Assembly: GCA_002385265.1 (NCBI GenBank)
Contig: DGDD01000298.1
Location: 1 to 16,310 of the forward strand
Reading direction: 5' to 3'
DNA: 16,310 bases
Source of the DNA: Chitinophagaceae bacterium UBA3961
GTDB taxonomy: Bacteria; Bacteroidota; Bacteroidia; Chitinophagales; Chitinophagaceae
The notes under the pieces are model-generated. The model worked only from the letters and a program-made list of their open reading frames with translations, searched no databases and was not told the origin of the DNA. Numbering within the stretch: position 1 is the first letter of the stretch; each line of letters starts with the position of its first letter. Both the position numbers and the translations under genes were made by a program. This document shows positions 1 through 6,044 of the stretch, piece after piece.

Positions 1-191
1 GCGCCGCATAGGTGATTGGATGGAAATAGCTTTTTTATTTAAAGATGTTTATTGCTTTGTTTAGATCAGATGCGACCTCTCCGAGGTCGAACGCGTACAC
101 ATTGATTGTTATCTACGAATATGCTACCCCTACAGGGTCGATTTATCATCGTGCTTTTTTTTTGCTACTGATGTGCGACCCCGCTGGGGTC
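1..191. repeat. Mosaic palindrome repeat, unit 1
   Basis: First copy of a repeated intergenic unit. Positions 1-94 are identical to 286-379, and 136-191 match 423-478 with three mismatches; the linker 95-135 is not conserved. Three palindromes lie inside. One is at 73-89 (CGACCTC, 3-nt loop, GAGGTCG). The second is an imperfect one at 124-140 (ACCC/GGGT core). The third is at 177-191 (GACCCC-GCT-GGGGTC). Their centres are about 51-52 bp apart. The unit begins at the very first base of the window, so it may extend further left. It resembles REP/BIME-type interspersed elements in architecture; that classification is inference. Confidence 0.85.
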
Positions 192-285
192 AGCGACACT
201 TTAAGAGACTAATTTAATGAAGGCAAATATGTAGTGATTTTTCGGTGCCAATATCTACAGTTGAAATCATGCCTATCTCGATTTT
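192..285. other. Non-coding spacer between repeat units
   Basis: AT-rich sequence between the two palindrome units. I see no open reading frame with protein-like composition, no hairpin followed by a T tract and no promoter I would defend. A short similarity (CTTTAAGAG here, CCTTAAAGAG near 482) suggests the ancestral unit continued a little beyond its third palindrome. Confidence 0.5.
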
Positions 286-479
286 GCGCCGCATAGGTGA
301 TTGGATGGAAATAGCTTTTTTATTTAAAGATGTTTATTGCTTTGTTTAGATCAGATGCGACCTCTCCGAGGTCGAACGCAAGGTCGCCCAATTCTATTTC
401 TACCAACATTCGACCCTTCCACGGTCGATTTATTATCGTGTTATTTTTTTGCTACTGATGTGCGACCCCGCTGGGGTCG
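286..479. repeat. Mosaic palindrome repeat, unit 2
   Basis: Second copy of the unit that starts at position 1. Block 286-379 is identical to 1-94 and block 423-478 is nearly identical to 136-191; the 43-bp linker between them differs in sequence and length from the 41-bp linker of unit 1. Palindromes are at 358-374 (CGACCTC/GAGGTCG), 411-427 (CGACC/GGTCG arms, imperfect centre) and 463-479 (CGACCCC-GCT-GGGGTCG, 7-bp arms). An open reading frame of 89 codons crosses this copy (337-606), but it is only a translation of the repeat and looks non-coding. Confidence 0.85.
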
Positions 480-598
480 GGGCCTTAAAGAGTTTGTCGT
501 TGTTGCAATTATTTCGCGTTTTACAACTGATATCAAGATCACTGTATTTTCTCGTTTCCCGTCTCCCCGCATCCTCGTTCCTGTTATCTGGCTGTTCA
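480..598. other. Non-coding sequence downstream of prfA
   Basis: No gene, RNA or terminator hairpin is recognisable here. Together with the repeat units it makes a gene-free stretch of about 640 bases on the 3' side of prfA. Any transcript from prfA would run into this region and then into the palindromes, which could act as 3' ends; that is inference. Confidence 0.5.
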
Positions 599-633
599 AT
601 TCTTAATTCTTAACTCTTAATTCTTAATTATTA
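599..633. repeat. Heptamer tandem repeat, five copies
   Basis: Five consecutive 7-bp units read ATTCTTA, ATTCTTA, ACTCTTA, ATTCTTA, ATTATTA. The array ends 8 bp short of the prfA stop codon, so on the prfA strand it forms the first part of the 3' untranslated region (repeating TAAGAAT). The units are slightly degenerate, which suggests an old or slowly changing simple repeat. No function is evident from the sequence. Confidence 0.85.
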
Positions 634-641
634 TTCCTCTT

Positions 642-1709
642 TTACTCCCCTTGCTTTCCAAGCTTCTCAGCATTCTCGGCAAATTGTAAGGCATCGATGA
701 ATTCTTGCAATTGTCCATTCATTACATCATTCAAGTTGTAAACCGTTAAGCCAATGCGGTGATCGGTTACACGACCTTGAGGATAGTTATAAGTTCTGAT
801 CTTTGCTGAACGGTCTCCGGTACTTACCAAGCTCTTACGTTGACGTGCAATTTCTTCTTCCTGCTTTCTTACTTGTTCTTCGTACAATTTGGTACGCAAC
901 ATTTGCATCGCTTTCTCACGGTTGCCTAACTGCGTACGTTCTGTTTGGCAAATGATAACGGTTCCGGTTGGAATATGGGTTAACATTACCTTGGTTTCTA
1001 CTTTGTTTACGTTCTGTCCACCGGCACCCCCGCTTCGCGAGGTTTCCATTTTCACATCCGCCTCTCTCAATTCAAAATCAATTTCTTCCGCCTCAGGCAT
1101 TACTGCCACAGTAGCGGCAGATGTGTGTACACGACCACTGGTTTCAGTGTCCGGAACACGCTGCACGCGGTGAACACCACTCTCAAATTTCAATGTTCCA
1201 TATACTTCATCGCCCACTACTTCTAATTGTACTTCCTTGTATCCACCCACTGTTCCTTCATTCTCACTCAATACGGCTGTTTTCCAACCTTTATTGGCGC
1301 AATATCTGAGGTACATGTCTAAGAGGTTGCCGGCAAATAAACTTGCCTCATCGCCTCCGGTTCCGGCACGAATTTCAATGATGGCGTTTTTATCGTCTTG
1401 AGGGTCTTTTGGAATGAGCAATTTGCGGATTTCAGCCTCTAAAACATCTTTCTTAGCTTCCAAATCAGGTAATTCTAATTTGGCCAGTTCTCGCAATTCT
1501 TCGTCATTGCCGTTCAGCGCCTCTTTGTACATCTCTAAATCGTCCAAAGTGCCCTTGTAGCTATTTGCCTTTACCACAATTTTCTCTAGACTACGGTATT
1601 CTTTACTGAGCGCACTGAACTTCTTATTGTCGCTAACGATCTCCGGGTTGGTTAGGGCTACCCCTAAATCCTCAAATCGAGCTCGTATTGCGTCTAATTT
1701 ATCTAACAT
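642..1709 (-). CDS. prfA: Peptide chain release factor 1 (RF1)
   Basis: Class I release factor that reads UAA/UAG stop codons in the ribosomal A site and triggers hydrolysis of peptidyl-tRNA. At 355 residues it has the normal family length. The N-terminal half is helical and charged (residues 1-105). The stop-codon reading tripeptide is P-D-T at residues 186-188, the RF1-type PxT motif rather than the SPF of RF2. The catalytic GGQ loop is at residues 230-232 within [13 protein letters not shown], followed by the conserved [21 protein letters not shown] segment in the C-terminal third. The start at 1709 matches the family N-terminus and has an AGAGG ribosome binding sequence at about 1714-1718. 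It is transcribed away from the amidohydrolase gene, with a 68-bp shared intergenic region. Nothing looks truncated or unusual. Identification is very secure. Confidence 0.97.
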   Translation of the reverse strand: MLDKLDAIRARFEDLGVALTNPEIVSDNKKFSALSKEYRSLEKIVVKANSYKGTLDDLEMYKEALNGNDEELRELAKLELPDLEAKKDVLEAEIRKLLIPKDPQDDKNAIIEIRAGTGGDEASLFAGNLLDMYLRYCANKGWKTAVLSENEGTVGGYKEVQLEVVGDEVYGTLKFESGVHRVQRVPDTETSGRVHTSAATVAVMPEAEEIDFELREADVKMETSRSGGAGGQNVNKVETKVMLTHIPTGTVIICQTERTQLGNREKAMQMLRTKLYEEQVRKQEEEIARQRKSLVSTGDRSAKIRTYNYPQGRVTDHRIGLTVYNLNDVMNGQLQEFIDALQFAENAEKLGKQGE

Positions 1710-1744
1710 TGGTCCTCTTATTTTTTAAAGGCGTTTTTCCTGAT

Positions 1745-1752
1745 TAAGTTTG
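1745..1752 (+). promoter_or_regulatory. Putative -7 box for amidohydrolase gene
   Basis: TAAGTTTG matches TAnnTTTG and directly abuts the opposite-strand box of prfA; together they form a 16-bp near-palindrome (1745-1760). Transcription would begin about 20 nt before the ATG at 1778. There is no clear -33 TTG and no purine-rich ribosome binding site in the short leader. Confidence 0.45.
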
Positions 1753-1760
1753 CAAAGTTA
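1753..1760 (-). promoter_or_regulatory. Putative -7 box for prfA
   Basis: On the minus strand this reads TAACTTTG, a perfect match to the Bacteroidota -7 consensus TAnnTTTG. It would start transcription roughly 40 nt before the prfA start codon. No convincing -33 TTG lies at the expected distance, so the call rests on the -7 box and its position. Confidence 0.5.
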
Positions 1761-1777
1761 ATTCATTCCCCCTTCAT

Positions 1778-2938
1778 ATGGAATATAGAAAGTATCGTGC
1801 ACAGAAGTTATTTGATGGAGAGAACTGGTATGGTTCCGAGAAAGTATTGATTCTTAATAGTGAGGGAGTCGTTCTTGGTGTGGAGGACCTGCAACCTGAA
1901 GAAACGGCAATTCCAGTTTTGGAGGGAATTCTTTGTCCTGGATTCATCAATACCCACTGCCATTTAGAATTGAGCCATTTAAAGGGGAAGCTTTCCGAAA
2001 AAACCGGGATGGTTGGCTTCATAAAGGAAGTAATGACCAAAAGGTCCGCTTCCCATGATGATCAGATCAATGCCATGAATGCTGCCATCGCAGAAATGAA
2101 GGCGGAGGGTATTGTGGCCGTTGGTGATATTTGCAATACGGGAGTATCTGCCTCTGTAAAACTTCAAACAGAGATCGTTTTTCATAATTTTATTGAGATT
2201 AGTGGATTTGTACCCGCCGGCGCGAAGTCTCGTTATGAAGCCGGTTTAGAAGTATTACAACAATTCAAAGCAGAAGGCCATAGTGAAGAACGAATGTCTC
2301 TGGTGCCACATGCCCCCTATTCTGTTTCGGCCGAATTGTTTAAGATGATTCAGCAAACAAACGCACATCCGATTCAAACCATGCATTCTCAAGAAAGCAG
2401 TGCGGAAGAAGAGTGGATCAAAAATGGAGTAGGCGATTTTAAAGGACTGTTTGAATTTCTAAAAGTTGAAGTAGATTTTTTTAAAGGTACCGGCCTCTCT
2501 TCGCTTCAATATTCCCTTCCTTTTTTCACCAACGAACCTTTGATTTTAGTACACAATGGATCGATCACCAAAGAAGACATCGATGAATTGAAGAGTCGCT
2601 ATTCTCAAGGACCCCGTTACTGCTGCCTTTGCCCCAATGCCAATGAATTCATCGGTAATCAAGTTCCCGATATTAACTTGCTTAGAAACGCCGCCATACC
2701 TATTACAATTGGAACGGATAGCTTGGCTTCCAATCATCAATTGTCGATTCGAAAGGAACTGCAAAAGCTCAAGGAATTGTATCCAAATCTTCCTTCCGAG
2801 TATTTAGTAGAAGCTGCTACTAGCAATGGTGCCAAAGCTTTAAAATTAGATGAGCAATTCGGTGCATTTAAAAAGCACCGGAAACCCGGTGTGAATTTGA
2901 TTGCCGAGGATTTTTCCCAACTCAGAGTAATTGCTTGA
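1778..2938 (+). CDS. Amidohydrolase-superfamily metal-dependent hydrolase (deaminase-like)
   Basis: A 386-residue cytosolic enzyme of the ATZ/TRZ-like branch of the amidohydrolase superfamily; no signal peptide is seen. A small N-terminal beta region (1-50) precedes the barrel. Visible metal and catalytic positions are H60 and H62 (PGFINTHCHLE), H178 (VPHAPYS), H203 with E206 (MHSQE), H259 (LVHNG) and D314 (GTDSLASN), followed by a C-terminal beta segment. This pattern fits hydrolytic deaminases of purine-type substrates such as guanine, SAH/MTA or aminodeoxyfutalosine. In some bacteria the last of these is a menaquinone-pathway intermediate, but no other menaquinone genes are here, so the substrate is not assigned. 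The gene stands alone, divergent from prfA and convergent with recO. Its stop codon lies inside the stem of its own terminator. The family call is strong; the reaction is uncertain. Confidence 0.88.
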   Translation: MEYRKYRAQKLFDGENWYGSEKVLILNSEGVVLGVEDLQPEETAIPVLEGILCPGFINTHCHLELSHLKGKLSEKTGMVGFIKEVMTKRSASHDDQINAMNAAIAEMKAEGIVAVGDICNTGVSASVKLQTEIVFHNFIEISGFVPAGAKSRYEAGLEVLQQFKAEGHSEERMSLVPHAPYSVSAELFKMIQQTNAHPIQTMHSQESSAEEEWIKNGVGDFKGLFEFLKVEVDFFKGTGLSSLQYSLPFFTNEPLILVHNGSITKEDIDELKSRYSQGPRYCCLCPNANEFIGNQVPDINLLRNAAIPITIGTDSLASNHQLSIRKELQKLKELYPNLPSEYLVEAATSNGAKALKLDEQFGAFKKHRKPGVNLIAEDFSQLRVIA

Positions 2939-3668
2939 GTACGCTCAAGCTTTTTAAGTTTCCAAATTCATGCAAGTGGTGTTGATAGAATTCTTCCAAT
3001 GCCGCTAAAAGCATTCTTCTCTTTTCTACATTCATTTTTAATTCTTCCAGTTCTTTCGGATGCTGAACTTTTAAGAATTGAGAAATTAAACTACTGTAGG
3101 GTTCTGTAATATAGGAAGGGTGATGGGGGATCTCAGTTTCGAAAGAACCTTCTTTCAAATCTAAAACACAGCGTAATTGAGTATAACTATCATTGATACG
3201 AAATCCAAAAAAGAACGGCAAGTGCGTGGCAAAGAAAATAGGGTAGTTCGCTAATGTTGTAGAATCTGCCTCATCTAAATGGATGAATGCGTCTTCTATA
3301 AAATAAAACAGTTCGGGATTGGGTTCGGGTTGCTTTAAGAGTTTTTGCAAAAGTTCAACCATATACTGCGCTACACAATTTTTAATTACATCGAAGAAGA
3401 TATTCTTGTACAAATAGCTCCATCGATATTCTTTAACGCGTTGAAGGTTTTTGAATTCTTTGTGGTATACCACTAATTCCAACATGCTTCCGATCTGAAA
3501 ATAACTTGCTTTATTAGTGCCTTTCTGTTTGCTGGTGCGCACACCTTGCATCAAGTACGACTGCGTTCCAAATAACTCCGTGAATACCGTTACAATCAAA
3601 CTCGTATCGCCGTAAGCAACCGATTTTAATACAATCCCTTTCGTTCTATGTAATACTTCTCCACTCAT
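2922..3668 (-). CDS. recO: DNA repair protein RecO
   Basis: Recombination mediator that helps load RecA onto SSB-coated single-stranded DNA in the RecFOR pathway and anneals complementary strands. The 248-residue product has the family layout: an N-terminal OB-fold (residues about 1-80, with RTKGIVLKSVAYGDTSLIV), then a helical C-terminal domain containing VELLQKLLKQPEPNPELF and ending in KSLSVLKQLL. The Cys4 zinc-finger of some RecO proteins is not seen; only isolated cysteines remain. I start it at 3668 because homology begins at MSGEVLHRTKGIVL and this ATG overlaps the stop codon of porZ by one base (TAATG), implying translational coupling. The frame stays open upstream to 3785, but that extension is a shadow of porZ. 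Its 3' end overlaps the convergent hydrolase gene by 17 bp. Confidence 0.93.
   Translation of the reverse strand: MSGEVLHRTKGIVLKSVAYGDTSLIVTVFTELFGTQSYLMQGVRTSKQKGTNKASYFQIGSMLELVVYHKEFKNLQRVKEYRWSYLYKNIFFDVIKNCVAQYMVELLQKLLKQPEPNPELFYFIEDAFIHLDEADSTTLANYPIFFATHLPFFFGFRINDSYTQLRCVLDLKEGSFETEIPHHPSYITEPYSSLISQFLKVQHPKELEELKMNVEKRRMLLAALEEFYQHHLHEFGNLKSLSVLKQLL
2933..2955 (+). terminator. Intrinsic terminator of the amidohydrolase gene, overlapping recO end
   Basis: A perfect 7-bp stem (GCTTGAG, loop TACG, CTCAAGC) is followed at once by five T. The hydrolase stop codon TGA (2936-2938) is part of the left arm. The whole element lies within the last codons of recO on the other strand. Read on the minus strand it has no following T tract, so it should act in one direction only. 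Confidence 0.75.
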
Positions 3669-5953
3669 TATTTCCCGATAAATACAATTTTGGAAACTGC
3701 TTTTTCTGCGGATATAGGTTCTTTTACAATCACCAAATACACGCCCGAATTGATATTCCTGCCTTTCAAATCGCGTCCGTTCCAAGTGGCCTGTCCACCC
3801 AATGCTTTTGTTTCATAAATCAATCTGCCGTTCAACTCCGTAATTTTTACAGTTGCATTTTCCGGAAGTCCTTTAATGCCGATCAATCCGGTATAGTCCG
3901 GTGGTACCGGATTCGGAAATACAAGCACCTTGCCTTTTTCAACTGTTGGATCGGTTGCGGTTGACCGATAGGAGGCCATCCCATTTGATGTTCCAAAAAA
4001 TACTTCTCCGGTTGCTTTTGCTATTGCAATAGAGTAAACTGTGTCTGACAAAAGCAGGCTATTGCTCTTGTTAAATTGTTGCAATGTTTCCTCACCTTCT
4101 TCATTAACTAAAAACACTCCATTGTTAGTACCCATCCATTTTCTATTGGCTCCATCTGTGGCAATACTATATACCGCCTCATTCGCTAAAAGATAGCCGG
4201 CAAAGTTTCCCTGCTTCACTATAGGCCAAATGGCGTCACAAATTTTATTGCTTGCAAAAAGATCGTTCACGCATTGAAATACTGCGGCCCCATTAGTGGT
4301 GCCTACCCATACAAAGCCGTTTCTATCTTTAGTGATCGAACGAATAGCCGGGGAAGGCAAGTTTCCTGCTTGACTAACTGAACGAATCCATTTCCATTGG
4401 TCATCAGCGGTATTGTTGATATCAGCACCGTAATTGAATACAAAAATTCCTTGATTCTCTCCACTACAAATCCAAATATGATCGTAATCGTCTACCAAAA
4501 TTTGCGCAAGACTATTATTGGAAACTGGGAATGGAATGGAGAAGGATTTACTGCTGCCATCAGGTTTCACCACCTTCAAGGGATTGCCGGCTTGACTGTT
4601 GGCGATCCAAAGATTGTTTTTTGAATCGAGGCCCAGCCCGCTCACTATGTATCGCTGAGGCGAAATGCTTGAACTGCCAATGAGTGAATTCAGCGCATAA
4701 ACCGACCAAGTATTCCCTTCTTTCCGAAGAAGGCCTCTCTGATCGGAACCGGCCCAAACAATATCTTTTGTTTCGTCGGTTATTGTAACCAACACGTTGC
4801 CTAATGAATCGGGTAAGGAATTATTAAAAGAAGAGAAACTTGTCCATCCTGTTTCTGTTAAAAGACTCAGTCCATTTGAATTGCCGGAACTAGGTTCCCA
4901 ATTTGATCTTGAGGCAGCCCAAAGCCCGTTATTGGTAGCGAAATGTTGACCGGTATTTTTTCCGATAGGTCCATTCGGAATCAGTGAAGAGAAACCGCTA
5001 TTGGCAAACAATCCCATTCCTTTTCTTCGATCAGCAATATAAATGGTGTTGTTTAACGAAAGTACATCGTTGGGGAACTGGATCAGCGAATTTTGAATAG
5101 CATTTACTAGGGAACCGGATGTTGAAAGTTGAGCAACTCTTGCATTGGAACCTAAACGTTCAATAAGAAATAGTTGATTGTTGCTAGTGCGCATATTTGT
5201 AACAGCCCAGCCATCGGCATATAAGAATTGCCAGTTTGAACTAAAACTAAACAAACTGTCTTTTCGTAGTGCAATAAGTTGATTATTTACAACGCTCAGT
5301 TTTGTAACGGGGCTCGAATTGTTTGGGAGGCCGGCATCGAGCGACCAATTGCGATAATCGGCAAGATTTACACCGTTTAGTGCAGCTTTCTTTAAACCCT
5401 CCGAGGTAGCAGCATATATACTGTTGTTGTAGATAACGGTACTGAATACTTGAACAGGCCCGCCATTATCTCCAATTGAATAGTTTCCTTTAAATTCTTG
5501 TTTGTTTAGGTCAATAACTAAGATGCCCAGTCCGGTTGAAATATAGGATGTGTTCGCGGTATTGAAAATTTCATAGATCTGTTTACTTGACAGCGTATTA
5601 AGATCTCGGAAGCTGGTAAGAGAAGTGGTTTCATTTTCAGTTAGCACATCTATAAGTCCGTTATTATAAGCCACTACTAGATTATTGGAAGATGGAATCA
5701 ATTGGAAGGTTTCGATTCCGGTTTCTGAGAGTCGGTTTTGTTTGGTGAGCTGTGTGTATTCTCCACTTGTAGCATTGTATTCGAAAATGCCATAAGGGGT
5801 AGCGCACCAGACGGATTGATCATTGGTTTGAAGCACCGTAGTTTCATTCCAAGGAAGATGCAGACGCCATTCGTTTAGGGCCGGTACTTGACCATAGGAA
5901 GAATGGAGCACGAAAAGGAGCAAAGTCCACAAAAAGGGTGCTTTACAGCGCAT
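3668..5953 (-). CDS. porZ: Type IX secretion system beta-propeller surface protein PorZ
   Basis: A 761-residue exported protein matching PorZ, the cell-surface T9SS component that in Porphyromonas binds A-LPS and supports cargo anchoring. It has a signal peptide at about 1-21 (hydrophobic LLLFVL core). The mature protein starts with the PorZ-like LNEWRLHLPWNET segment. Two-component-regulator-like propeller blades follow, with repeated W/G-rich strands such as IWICSGENQGIFVFNYG, VWVGTTNGAAVF and RKWMGTNNGVF. At about 675-761 there is an Ig-like C-terminal domain opening with VFPNPVPPDYTG and containing WNGRDLKGRNINSGVYLV, the classic T9SS sorting-type domain. It is the first gene of a two-gene operon with recO, with a TAATG overlap. 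No other T9SS genes are in the window. The start at 5953 gives a complete signal peptide. The divergent neighbour is an RND transporter. Confidence 0.88.
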   Translation of the reverse strand: MRCKAPFLWTLLLFVLHSSYGQVPALNEWRLHLPWNETTVLQTNDQSVWCATPYGIFEYNATSGEYTQLTKQNRLSETGIETFQLIPSSNNLVVAYNNGLIDVLTENETTSLTSFRDLNTLSSKQIYEIFNTANTSYISTGLGILVIDLNKQEFKGNYSIGDNGGPVQVFSTVIYNNSIYAATSEGLKKAALNGVNLADYRNWSLDAGLPNNSSPVTKLSVVNNQLIALRKDSLFSFSSNWQFLYADGWAVTNMRTSNNQLFLIERLGSNARVAQLSTSGSLVNAIQNSLIQFPNDVLSLNNTIYIADRRKGMGLFANSGFSSLIPNGPIGKNTGQHFATNNGLWAASRSNWEPSSGNSNGLSLLTETGWTSFSSFNNSLPDSLGNVLVTITDETKDIVWAGSDQRGLLRKEGNTWSVYALNSLIGSSSISPQRYIVSGLGLDSKNNLWIANSQAGNPLKVVKPDGSSKSFSIPFPVSNNSLAQILVDDYDHIWICSGENQGIFVFNYGADINNTADDQWKWIRSVSQAGNLPSPAIRSITKDRNGFVWVGTTNGAAVFQCVNDLFASNKICDAIWPIVKQGNFAGYLLANEAVYSIATDGANRKWMGTNNGVFLVNEEGEETLQQFNKSNSLLLSDTVYSIAIAKATGEVFFGTSNGMASYRSTATDPTVEKGKVLVFPNPVPPDYTGLIGIKGLPENATVKITELNGRLIYETKALGGQATWNGRDLKGRNINSGVYLVIVKEPISAEKAVSKIVFIGK

Positions 5954-5957
5954 GCTT

Positions 5958-5965
5958 CAAAGGTA
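5958..5965 (-). promoter_or_regulatory. Putative -7 box abutting porZ start
   Basis: On the minus strand this reads TACCTTTG, a perfect TAnnTTTG box, followed by only four bases (AAGC) before the porZ ATG. If it is used, transcription would begin at or within a base or two of the start codon, giving a leaderless mRNA. The -33 region is weak (no clear TTG). Confidence 0.45.
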
Positions 5966-5989
5966 GCCACTTTGTAACGAAAATTTAAG

Positions 5990-6020
5990 TTGAGTAAGCG
6001 AGCTAAAATGAGTTTCTTTG
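5990..6020 (+). promoter_or_regulatory. Putative promoter of the RND transporter gene
   Basis: A TTG at 5990-5992 is separated by 20 bp from TTTCTTTG at 6013-6020, a one-mismatch version of the Bacteroidota TAnnTTTG box. It would give a leader of about 20 nt before the ATG at 6045. It sits in the 91-bp region shared with the divergent porZ gene. Confidence 0.5.
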
Positions 6021-6044
6021 TACACCTAAAACATCCAATAACAT

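Noticed and set aside
73..479. Regularly spaced palindromes considered as a CRISPR array
   Set aside because: The spacing is regular, but the palindromes are only about 17 bp and differ from one another, the sequences between them are partly conserved between units, and there are no cas genes.
337..606. An 89-codon open reading frame across the second repeat unit
   Set aside because: It translates the palindromes (giving RPLRGR- and RPRWGR-like segments), has no ribosome binding site, and its frame is not shared by a protein-like sequence in the first copy.
3669..3785. Extended N-terminus of recO
   Set aside because: The extra 39 residues are a frame-shifted reading of porZ's C-terminal domain; RecO homology starts at the ATG at 3668, which overlaps the porZ stop.
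5954..6044. A small RNA or riboswitch in the porZ-RND intergenic region
   Set aside because: The 91 bp are taken up by two promoters and I see no stable hairpin or conserved aptamer-like elements.
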